Source: SXOA01 sp051004015 (GTDB lineage: Bacteria > Planctomycetota > Planctomycetia > Pirellulales > Pirellulaceae). Taken from it: 64,000 nucleotides of DNA. The stretch spans positions 77,637-141,636 of the forward strand of contig JBPCKT010000114.1 in the NCBI GenBank assembly GCA_051004015.1. Reading direction: 5' to 3'. Below the pieces are notes generated by a model. It did no database searches, was not told the DNA's origin, and worked only from the letters and a program-made list of their open reading frames with translations. Position 1 is the stretch's first letter. Every line of letters begins with the position of its first letter. The position numbers and the translations under genes are program-made. Shown here one piece after another: positions 1 through 7,288 of this stretch.

Positions 1-1
1 C

Positions 2-182
2 TTCGATCGGCTAATCGAGGTGCGTATCCGAGACGGAAGAACGCCTCAACACGCAGTACAACAACATCGTTCGCTCTTACCGCGATGGGCATCTCCGCAA
101 TGCCAAATTTGCCGGCGAACTCGAGAGTGTAATGGCATTGGGTCTCCACTTCATTCCGCAAAGCTCGTATCATAAGTGGTAG
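2..182 (+). other. possible frameshifted 3' end of a CDS cut by the window edge
   Basis: One frame reads convincingly from about position 48 to a TAG at 180-182 (ends AKFAGELESVMALGLHFIPQ then SSYHKW). It meets a TAA at 12-14 just upstream, while a different frame is open over positions 2-45 (FDRLIEVRIRD). A one-base shift near position 30 would join the two. This may be the tail of a gene that begins outside the window and carries a frameshift. The opposite strand is also open here (ATG at 172, running off the edge), so the assignment is weak. Confidence 0.25.
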
Positions 183-269
183 AGACTCACCTTCCACCAT
201 CGCCTCGCTGTATCGCAGGCGCTGGACCTAAGTGAGGACAATCGTTGCAAGGGAAGGAGCGTTCTGACG

Positions 270-1658
270 ATGTTGGTCGCCAAATTTCAATGGATCTTTC
301 CAGTGTTCCCGTGGGGAGTCCTTATTGCGATTTTCGCAGTGCCGCTGGGCCAGTCCCCAGCCGTGGCAGAAGAAAAGACGCCTGCCGGTCAAGCCATTCT
401 CCAGACCAAGCTCGATTTGACGCCGCAAAGTTTCCCCCCACTGTGGTCCCTAGTCCGTCCGCAGGAATCTGAGTGGCGGCACCTCAAGGTTGAGTGGCTG
501 ACCGACGTGGTTGCGGCGCGAAAGAGGGCGGCGGAGGAGGACAAACCGCTGGTCATCTGCTACACCGGCGGAGCGGGCTATAACGAACCGCTGGGCGTTT
601 GCTGAAGTGCTGCGTCTCACCACCTGGCAGGTGGTTCGGCTCTTTACAGCGATGAGGCCATCCAGCTCCTCAATCAGAAGTTCGTCTGCTTTGCACCCGG
701 CTGGTACATCAACACGAAAGATCAGGTGTATCAGGATGCCTGGAAGCGGTTCTATGTGGCTAAGCCCCGTCCCGAGGAAGGGTCCGGCTGGCTGCACGGC
801 ACGCAGCTTGTGCTGATGACGTCGGCGGGCCGGCTGCTGGAGGGAACGGTCAAGGATCGCCATGGAATGGCGGCAGGTCTGCAGGAAGTGCTGGAGCGGT
901 ACGCGAAGCTTAAGGAAGCGGAGCGACGGGCCCCGTCCGTGGACGGCGAGGTTTTGCCGCAGCCGCCCCCGCCCCCCGGCGGATTGGTACTGACCATTTA
1001 CGACCGCCCGTTGGGCCGCGATTCGGCAGGCCATTATCGCCTTCCTGTAGGGAACGACTTTGGTGGATTTCGCACCCATGCTCCGCATGGCCAGCGGAGC
1101 TCCCTGTGGCTGACGGAGGCAGAGTGCAAATCGCTGGTTCCCCAGAAACCGCAGGTGGGGCAAACGCAGGTCGTTCCCACGAAGCTAGCCAGGCGGCTCG
1201 CACTCTATGGTCTGGTGCCGCAGACCTTGTGGGTGGTGGAAGAATCCTGGAAGCCCAATTCCGTGCTGGGGGAAGAACTTGAGCTGGCTGTCTCCGAAGT
1301 CACTCCAGAAACCGTGCGGATGCGGGTGCATGGATCGGTGCTCTTGTCAGGACCGGGCGTGCTCCACGAATGGCCGGAGCGTAAGTTCATCAAGAATATC
1401 GAGAATCGTTACGATGCGCGTCTGGAAGGGCTGATCGTGTTTGACCGGATAAAACAGGAATTCACCCGCTGGGACATGGCGGCTCTCGGGAGTTTCAGCG
1501 GCCGGTGGTTTGCCGGCAATAGCGGCTGGAAAGAAGCCACCATGGCCGAGCCCCTGTCGCTTGGTTTTGCTTTCGAGCTGGACGAGAGCGCCTATGCAAT
1601 GCCCCCCGAACGCCGTCGGCCGCGGTCATTCATGCACGCTTACATCTTTAGGGAATAG
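270..1658 (+). CDS. secreted thioredoxin-like protein, candidate selenoprotein with in-frame TGA at 603-605
   Basis: The ATG at 270 follows AAGGAG (254-259). The N-terminus is a signal peptide (hydrophobic residues 8-28, then AVAEEK). Residues about 80-140 look thioredoxin-fold-like: a run of Lys/Glu, then KPLVICYTGGAGYNEPLGVC, then the in-frame TGA (residue 112), then SALYSDEAIQLLNQKFVCF in the same frame. The frame stays open to a TAG at 1656-1658. The TGA directly follows a Cys codon, giving Cys-Sec if read as selenocysteine, and a hairpin with a GGC loop starts 13 nt after it. Beyond the TAG the same frame continues sensibly (HYWDPEKWLADWNKRQPK, TAG at 1719), so the TAG may be a nonsense change near the natural end. 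The rest (residues 150-463) is not recognised. The alternative is a decaying gene or sequencing errors; neighbouring ORFs here are also interrupted. Confidence 0.55.
603..635 (+). promoter_or_regulatory. UGA plus SECIS-like hairpin
   Basis: TGA at 603-605 is followed by a perfect 7-bp stem, ACCACCT (619-625) and AGGTGGT (629-635), closing a GGC loop (626-628). The loop begins 21 nt after the UGA. Bacterial SECIS elements have a short stem whose small apical loop carries a G in the first two positions, about 16-37 nt after the UGA; this matches in geometry. A chance hairpin cannot be excluded. Confidence 0.5.
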
Positions 1659-1739
1659 GAGGAGCATTACTGGGATCCCGAGAAATGGCTGGCCGATTGG
1701 AACAAACGGCAACCCAAATAGCCGCGAGATGCCTGGCTG

Positions 1740-1994
1740 GTGCGAGCTCCCATGGGGAATTGGCCCTCAAGCCGGGACTTTGATTTCCAGAATGCTGGCG
1801 TTAGGCTAGGGAAGTTACCCTGGATAAATATTGGTGCCAACATGCCTGTTTTTAGCCCCGCGGTCAGCCAGGCCTATCACATGACGGTGCATCGGCTGGA
1901 GGGGGAGCAGCGGTTTCATGTCGCGCTCGAAGAGTCCGGCAAAGTCGCCGACGTTTGCATGACCGCCAGCAAGCGCCCCAGCCGGCGAGGGTGA
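1740..1994 (+). CDS. possible small hypothetical ORF
   Basis: An 84-codon frame from ATG 1740 to TGA 1994, in the same frame as the thioredoxin-like gene upstream and separated from it only by the TAG at 1719. It contains PWINIGANMPVFSPAVSQAY and ends in a basic tail. It has no clear ribosome binding site and no family I recognise. It could be a remnant of a longer reading frame broken by stops, or non-coding. Its end lies 8 nt before the likely start of the DinB-like gene. Confidence 0.25.
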   Translation: MRAPMGNWPSSRDFDFQNAGVRLGKLPWINIGANMPVFSPAVSQAYHMTVHRLEGEQRFHVALEESGKVADVCMTASKRPSRRG

Positions 1995-2002
1995 ACCAGC
2001 CC

Positions 2003-2512
2003 ATGATTCTGCAGTTTTACGTTGACCGCCTTGAGCATACTTCCACCGTCATCAGCAGCCTGGTGGAAGGGGTGTCGCCGGAACAAGCGAGCTGGAAGCC
2101 GGCCGCGGATCGGTGGTCGATCCTGGAAGTGATAAACCACTTGCACGACGAGGAGTGCGATGACTTCCGCGCTCGGCTGGACGGCACACTGCACCATCCC
2201 GGCGAGCCGTTGCCGCCGATTGATCCGCCGCGGTGGGCTATCGAGCGGAAGTACAACGAACGAGATCTGACAGAGTCGCTCGGCGGCTTCTTGGACGAGC
2301 GGCAGAAATCGCTGCAATGGCTGCGCGGCCTCCAGGGTCCGAACTGAGAACACACGCATCAGCTTCCGCATGGGCCGATTCAGGCCGGCGACATCCTCGC
2401 CTCTTGGGCCGCGCACGATTTGCTGCACGTTCGCCAACTCGCCAAGCTGCACTGGGAGTATCTGAACCAGGAATCGGCCCCATTCACGACCGAATACGCC
2501 GGCTCCTGGTGA
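2003..2512 (+). pseudogene. DinB-family protein interrupted by in-frame TGA at 2345
   Basis: The ATG at 2003 begins MILQFYVDRLEHTSTVISSL, followed by SWKPAADRWSILEVINHLHD, the opening helices of DinB/YfiT-like four-helix metal-binding proteins with the first His ligand. The frame stops at TGA 2345-2347 but continues in the same frame to TGA 2510-2512 with the family's C-terminal helix (ASWAAHDLLHVRQLAKLHWE), which carries the HDLLH metal ligands. From memory of the family a Trp is expected close to the interrupted position, so TGG to TGA is the simplest change. The only downstream hairpin is weak (GGCC arms, 6-nt loop), so selenocysteine is unlikely. Probably a nonsense mutation or a sequencing error. 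The full frame is about 169 residues, normal for the family. Confidence 0.65.
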
Positions 2513-2515
2513 CAC

Positions 2516-2872
2516 TTAGTCATCCAGCTCACGGAGAATGCGGCAGGCGATGAGGAAGGGGCGGTTCTTGAGGTCGTTGCGTTTGGATGTCCGGACCACT
2601 TCCACGACGAGAAAATTGAATGGCGCGGGGCCCACGGCGACGATGAGCTGCTTTGTCGCTGGCTTCGCTTCGGCCAGGAACGAAATGCCCGACTTGGAGA
2701 CGTCCTTGAACATCGCCCAGGAAAACTCATCCTGCCGCGGCAGGCGGCTGCCGTCATACGGCGCGACCAGCTGAAGACAGCGGTAAACATGGCGGCGGCT
2801 CTTCCGCTGCTCGATCATCGTTTGTCCCAGCTCGCGTTGGGCGGCTTTTTCGGCCAGAGTCTGAACGCTCAT
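2516..2872 (-). CDS. PilZ-domain protein
   Basis: 118 residues. Residues 20-60 carry the PilZ-type start: an EQRKSRRHVYR basic motif, then a DxSxxG-like KDVSKSGISFLAEA, followed by beta-strands of the small barrel (LIVAVGPAPFNFLVVEVVR). PilZ domains bind cyclic di-GMP through the RxxxR and (D/N)xSxxG motifs, both visible here, so a c-di-GMP-responsive role is a reasonable inference. It converges with the DinB-like gene, with 3 nt between the stops. There is no fused partner domain, so it would act as a stand-alone adaptor. Reading frame and length are intact, unlike its upstream neighbours. Confidence 0.8.
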   Translation of the reverse strand: MSVQTLAEKAAQRELGQTMIEQRKSRRHVYRCLQLVAPYDGSRLPRQDEFSWAMFKDVSKSGISFLAEAKPATKQLIVAVGPAPFNFLVVEVVRTSKRNDLKNRPFLIACRILRELDD

Positions 2873-3074
2873 CTTCGACGTCTCACCCTTAGGGTCCTGG
2901 TGCTTGTGCCAAGAAATCCTAGGTCAAGAAACTCCGTCCTGGATGGAGTTGGCCGGACTTTTTGACATGCGCGGAAAAACCAGAATATCCGGCACCAACT
3001 CGTGGATATATCGCAGTTTGAGGCGCGCCGGTATGGTAGATGGAAACACGAGTCTGCTTGAGAAAGGGACGAAC

Positions 3075-3845
3075 ATGAACGACAAACAGGCGGCCCCAGC
3101 GGAGAAGCGGCGTTATCCCGGCCGGTTGTACCTTTGGCTGGGGATACTCGCAGCGGTGGCGGGGCCGGTGATCTACACCCTCCAGATTCAGTACAAGTCC
3201 TTGTTTGCACCCTGGTACGTTCCGATCCTGGCGACGCTGGGGGTGCTCTTGATTGCCTGGTCCTTGGCTCAATGCCGCACCTTCTGGCGATGGGGCGCGG
3301 CGGGGATGGCGACGCTGTTGGCGGGTCTGATCTGGCTGATGATGCTCGTCGGCTTTGCCATGCCCACCTACAACGGCCCGGCGACCGTGGGGCAAGTCTT
3401 TCCGAGTTTCGAGACAAATCTGGCCGGCGGCGGATCCTTCCAGCAAGCAGACTTGCGCGGGGACAAGGACACCATCCTGCTGTTCTTCCGCGGGCGGTGG
3501 TGACCGGTCTGCATGATTGAGCTCGGTGAGCTCGAAAAAAATCATGTGGAGTTCGAAAAAAGGAATGTGCGGGTCGTGGTCGCGTCCCGCGAAGTCCCGG
3601 AAGTTGCCCGGTCAACCCAGGAGAGATTTCCGCACTTGGTCGTTGTCGCCGACTCCGATGGCAAGTTAATCAAAGCAGCCGGAGTGTTGCACGCGGGGGC
3701 CGGACAGAAGCAAGAAGATATCGCCGCCCCGACCACGTTTTTCATCGACAAACAGGGAACCGTCCGCTCCCTGTTCCGCCCGAAGCAAGTCATCACGCGG
3801 CTCTCGGCGAAGGAGGTGCTGAGAGCGGTGGATGAAAAAATGTAG
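3075..3845 (+). CDS. membrane-anchored peroxiredoxin-like selenoprotein (UxxC), read through TGA 3501-3503
   Basis: The ATG at 3075 is preceded by AGAAAGGGA (3061-3069). The 256-residue product has three N-terminal membrane segments (LYLWLGILAAVAGPVIYTL; WYVPILATLGVLLIAWSLA; the WGAAGMATLLAGLIW helix). A periplasm-facing AhpC/TSA-type thioredoxin fold follows: DTILLFFRGRW, TGA, PVCMIELGELEKN. In this family the motif is RGxWCPxC, so the TGA sits exactly on the first active-site Cys, giving U143-P-V-C146. The same frame then runs 113 more codons with a normal fold end (APTTFFIDKQGTVRSLFRP). A strong hairpin lies just 3' of the TGA. Predicted role: membrane-bound thiol/peroxide redox enzyme. 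An automatic caller would split it into 2904-3503 and 3513-3845. No selA, selB, selC or selD is visible in the window. Confidence 0.88.
3504..3546 (+). promoter_or_regulatory. bacterial SECIS-like element downstream of UGA 3501-3503
   Basis: The outer stem CATGATT (3512-3518) pairs with AATCATG (3540-3546). The inner stem GAGCTC (3519-3524) pairs with GAGCTC (3528-3533), closing a GGT loop (3525-3527). A six-base GAAAAA bulge (3534-3539) lies on the 3' side. The loop starts 22 nt after the UGA with G in the first two positions. This is the geometry recognised by SelB in known bacterial selenoprotein mRNAs, and it lies within the coding sequence as expected in bacteria. Confidence 0.8.
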
Positions 3846-3860
3846 CCCTGTAAGGTTCTC

Positions 3861-3907
3861 GTTCCCACGCTCCGCGTGGGAACGCACGCTCTTCGACGCT
3901 CCGCGTC
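3861..3907. repeat. REP-like palindrome, copy 1
   Basis: GTTCCCACGC-TCC-GCGTGGGAAC (3861-3883) followed by GACGC-TCC-GCGTC (3895-3907). It lies between the convergent selenoprotein gene and the WD40 gene and abuts the WD40 stop codon. It belongs to the same family as the copies at 7166 and 10528. As RNA it would fold into two hairpins and could act as a transcript end in either direction. Confidence 0.8.
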
Positions 3908-6900
3908 CTACTTCGCCGCCGTCATCGGGTCCTGCTTCGGGGCCTCGAACGTGCTGACCGGCTGGGCGTTTTCGTTCCAAACTCGGAGAACGCTGTCGGC
4001 GCCGCCGGCAATGATGGTCTTGCCGTCGTTGGAAGCGCCGGAGGCGTACATATAGTCAGCGCCGCCGGGGAAGTCCCGCACGTTACCGCCGTTGGCTGCG
4101 TTGACGAAGCGGACGATCTTGTCGCCGCTGCAGACGATGATGATGTCCTGATCGCCGACGAAATGGACGGCGGTCACTTCCTTGGTGTAGCCCGCGATGG
4201 TGCGAGCCTGGTCGCCCGTGCGGGCGTCCCAGACCTTGATGGCCGCGTCCGCCCCGCTGGAAGCGAGCAGCCGGCCGTCGGCCCGCCAGGAAACACCGAG
4301 GACGTGGTGCGTGTGTCCTTCGAACGAGCGGATGAACTTGGCGTCCGCCGCGTTCCAGACCTTCACGAACCGATCCGCCGCGCAGCTCGCCAGGGTCAGG
4401 CCGTCGGGCGAGAAATCCAGTCCAAAAACGGTATCGCTGTGCGGCTCTTTGAAGCCGAGCAGCAGTTGGCCATTCTCCACGTTCCAGATTTTGATCTCGC
4501 CGCTGCGGGAGGGTTCGCCGCCGCCGCTGGCCAGCCGTTTGCCGTCGGGGCTGAAGTCGAGGGCGGTGACGCGGTCGACCAGCATCTCGGACGAGTCCGG
4601 CGTGCCGATGGTCCGCTCCAGCTTCCATTCCGTGGCGAAATCCCAGACCACGCCGGTGTTGTTCGCGGCGAGGCTGATGGCGTTTCCCTCTTTGGTGAAG
4701 GCAACGAGCGAAAGGGCCGCATTCTGGCCGGTATAAATGTCGACCGGAGCGCCTGTCTCGGCATCCCAAGAGTGGAGAAGCTGGTCGTCACCCACGGTCG
4801 CCAGCGTCTGGCCATTCGGCGAGAAAGAGATACTCTTGAGCGGCTTCTCGCTGTCAACGACAGTCTTGGTGACCACTACCAATTCGGCGTCGCGCTGCAC
4901 GACCTGGGCTTCAAATGTCTTCACGATCACATCAAAGCCGGGAATGGCTTCCGTCGCTTTCTTGACGGACTCCGCGGCCCGCTCGACGCTCCGCATGGCG
5001 GCCTTGAGCGCCCGGTCGGCAGCCATCTTTTCCTCGACGGCCTTCATGGCGACAGGAGTAACTTGTTTGACTTTTTGGTCCGCCGTGTTGAAGGCGGTGA
5101 GCGCATCCGCAGCCGCCTTGTCGCCGGTTTGCTTGTTGGTATCGGCGGTCTTCTTGGCAGTGTCGGCATCGACAGCGGCCTTCTCTTTGACCACCTTCAC
5201 TTCATCCGCGGCCTTCTTCTTGGCCTCCGCATCCACCGAAGCCTTTTCCGCGGCAGCGGCAGCGTCCTTGAGTCCCTGATTGTTCACGTCCTTCGCCAGA
5301 GCTTCCTTCGCCTGGTTCAAAGCCGTCAGCGCCGTCGTCGCAACGGTAGCTGCGTCGGTAGCGGCCTTGACCGCTTCGTCCTTGGCCTTGTTGGCGGCAA
5401 CGAGGGCTTCATTCGCCGTGACGGCGGCGGCGTCAGTGACCTTCTTGGCTTCGTCGGCCTTGGTCTTGTTGACCGTGGCTTCGGCCAGGGCCTTGTCCGC
5501 CGCGTCCTTGTCGATAACGGGCTGCTTGGCGGCTTCATCCTTCTTTTTGAACTCGGCGTCGGCGGCCGTCTGGGCCTCCGTGGACTTCTTCTGATTCTCT
5601 TCCTCGGCCGTCTTCCGCTTGCCGGCCTCGGTCTGGTCCGCTTTGGCGAGCTCGACTTGCTTTTTCGCCAGGTTCACCGCCCGGGTCGCTTCGCCTACGC
5701 GAATGCCGGTGCGGTAGTCACCCTTCATATCGACAACCAGTTGCTGATTCTCGGCATTCCAGAGCTTGGCGATGTTGTTGGCCCCGACCGAGGCAATCCG
5801 CTTGCCATCAGCGCGAATGGCGATGGCATCCACCGGCGCGCCGTGGTTCATCTGCTTGACGACGTTGCCGCCAGCGATGTCAATCACGCGAACCACGCCG
5901 TCCTTGCAGCCGGTCAGAATCTGCGCTCCACCCGGAAGCGAGACAAGGCTCGTAATCGGCTGGCCGTGGCCGGCGATTTCCTTGACCGGCTTGGGGGGCT
6001 CCGTAACCGCGGCAGTGGGAAGCGCCCACAGCCGGAGGTTATTATCCGCGCCACCGGTGGCTACTTGAGCATCCGCCAAAACGAGCGCGACGGCGTTGAC
6101 CGGTGCGGGCGTTTCCACCGAGGCAATCTGCATTCCATCGGCCATATTCCACACGCGGAAAGTCTTGTCCTGCGAGCCGCTGACCACTTTGCTCGCGTCC
6201 GCCGTGAAAGTGACGCCGGTGACCGGGCCGGTGTGGCCGGCCAGCGTCTTGGCAATTTGCCCCGTGGCCAGATCATAGACTTTGATCTTGCCCGTCTCTT
6301 CGCCGATCGCGGCAAACTTGCCGTCCGCCGATACAGCGATTGACCGCGGCGGACCCTCGAGCGCCGCCAGGTCCAGCTTCTTCACGTTCTTCGGCTTGCG
6401 CCAGAGCTTGACCGTGCGGAAGCCGCCGGAGGCGAGCAGCTCGCCATCGGGGCTGAAGGCCAGCGACTGGATCAGGTCCAGGTCCGCCACGCCCGGCTGC
6501 TTGTAAATGCCTTGCGCCAGGAGAGCTGGGTCGGTCAGCCGGCCGAGGTCGCGTTTGCTGGGAATGTGATAGAGGAAAATCTGATTAGCCCGCCCGGCGG
6601 CGGCGTACTGGCCATCCGGCGAAATAGCGACCGCAAAGATTGGGTTCACGCCCGGCGGCAACGGCTGCCAGGTGATAGGGCCGCCACCACCCTTCACTTC
6701 TCCCTTGGCACCCTGGTCAATCCAAAGCTTGATGAGGCCGAGCTCGTCGGGCGTGAGGGCTTTGGCCTTCACGTCGTTGTCCGGCGGCGGCATGAAGGGC
6801 TCTTTCTGCCGGGAGGCCATCTTCAGAAGCAAGCTCTCCGCGCTCTTGCCGGCGACGACGGAGGGCCCTTCGCTGCCTCCTTTGAGGATGCTCATGGGAG

Positions 6901-7120
6901 TCTCGAGAACCAGATCGCTCTCCGCCTCGGTGGCGCTATGGCAGGCCAGACAGTTGCGGCGGAAGATTGGCAGGATTTCCTTTTCATAATCGACCGGACC
7001 CTCGTGCTTCACTTCCGTGATGGCGATGGGCTCCGCCGACGCCTGGCGAGCGGCAAAGGTCAGCAGCAGCGCGGCGGCCAGTAGGAGCGAGCGGAGAATT
7101 GTGCTTCGTGCGATCGACAT
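3908..7120 (-). CDS. secreted cytochrome c / WD40 beta-propeller protein with long coiled-coil insert
   Basis: The start at 7120 follows GAGGATAACTCT. 1070 residues. Signal peptide 1-29 (ends RQASA). Planctomycete-type cytochrome c domain (PSCyt1) with haem motif CLACH at residues 57-61 and MPPP downstream. WD40 repeats follow (about residues 190-465), for example LAFSPDGELLASGGFRTVKL and GHTGPVTGVTFTADASKVVS. Residues 465-750 are an Ala/Lys/Glu-rich coiled coil, then more WD40 repeats to the end (LDFSPDGKRLASGG, GHTHHVLGVSWRADGRLLAS). An ORF start upstream at 7243 lies inside a repeat element and is rejected. Probably a periplasmic protein working with the neighbouring PPC, DUF1549/1553 and DUF1501 proteins; in planctomycetes these occur together, but their biochemical role is mostly unproven. 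Confidence 0.9.
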   Translation of the reverse strand: MSIARSTILRSLLLAAALLLTFAARQASAEPIAITEVKHEGPVDYEKEILPIFRRNCLACHSATEAESDLVLETPMSILKGGSEGPSVVAGKSAESLLLKMASRQKEPFMPPPDNDVKAKALTPDELGLIKLWIDQGAKGEVKGGGGPITWQPLPPGVNPIFAVAISPDGQYAAAGRANQIFLYHIPSKRDLGRLTDPALLAQGIYKQPGVADLDLIQSLAFSPDGELLASGGFRTVKLWRKPKNVKKLDLAALEGPPRSIAVSADGKFAAIGEETGKIKVYDLATGQIAKTLAGHTGPVTGVTFTADASKVVSGSQDKTFRVWNMADGMQIASVETPAPVNAVALVLADAQVATGGADNNLRLWALPTAAVTEPPKPVKEIAGHGQPITSLVSLPGGAQILTGCKDGVVRVIDIAGGNVVKQMNHGAPVDAIAIRADGKRIASVGANNIAKLWNAENQQLVVDMKGDYRTGIRVGEATRAVNLAKKQVELAKADQTEAGKRKTAEEENQKKSTEAQTAADAEFKKKDEAAKQPVIDKDAADKALAEATVNKTKADEAKKVTDAAAVTANEALVAANKAKDEAVKAATDAATVATTALTALNQAKEALAKDVNNQGLKDAAAAAEKASVDAEAKKKAADEVKVVKEKAAVDADTAKKTADTNKQTGDKAAADALTAFNTADQKVKQVTPVAMKAVEEKMAADRALKAAMRSVERAAESVKKATEAIPGFDVIVKTFEAQVVQRDAELVVVTKTVVDSEKPLKSISFSPNGQTLATVGDDQLLHSWDAETGAPVDIYTGQNAALSLVAFTKEGNAISLAANNTGVVWDFATEWKLERTIGTPDSSEMLVDRVTALDFSPDGKRLASGGGEPSRSGEIKIWNVENGQLLLGFKEPHSDTVFGLDFSPDGLTLASCAADRFVKVWNAADAKFIRSFEGHTHHVLGVSWRADGRLLASSGADAAIKVWDARTGDQARTIAGYTKEVTAVHFVGDQDIIIVCSGDKIVRFVNAANGGNVRDFPGGADYMYASGASNDGKTIIAGGADSVLRVWNENAQPVSTFEAPKQDPMTAAK

Positions 7121-7165
7121 AGAGTTATCCTCGGGCTGCGAGTGTATCTGCTGAGCAATTCCACT

Positions 7166-7272
7166 GGTTCCCAAGCTCTGCTTGGGAACCCACGTCTTCG
7201 AAGCTCTGCTTCGCGCCGGTGACGCGGGAAGCGGAGCTTCCATACTTCCGTTCCCAAGCGGAGCTTGGGAAC
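7166..7272. repeat. REP-like palindromic cluster, copy 2
   Basis: Four nested or adjacent palindromes: 7166-7190 (GGTTCCCAAGC/GCTTGGGAACC), 7199-7213 (CGAAGC/GCTTCG), 7228-7240 (GAAGC/GCTTC) and 7250-7272 (GTTCCCAAGC/GCTTGGGAAC). It fills the gap between the PPC-domain gene and the WD40 gene. Translated, it gives spurious ORF ends such as PKQSLGT. It closely resembles the copy at 10528-10629. Confidence 0.85.
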
Positions 7273-7288
7273 GAGTTGTCGGCGAATT

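Noticed and set aside
1..172. Minus-strand ORF running off the left edge
   Set aside because: The plus strand is at least as protein-like here; neither can be settled from an edge fragment.
1656..1658. TAG as pyrrolysine codon
   Set aside because: No PYLIS-like structure was evident, no pyl genes are in the window, and the position is near the C-terminus of a non-methyltransferase protein.
2345..2380. TGA in the DinB gene as a third selenocysteine codon
   Set aside because: Only a weak GGCC/GGCC hairpin with a 6-nt loop follows, no Cys is expected there, and Trp is the likely ancestral residue.
4163..6343. Long plus-strand ORF of 726 codons
   Set aside because: Antisense shadow of the WD40/cytochrome gene; no ribosome site or recognisable domain.
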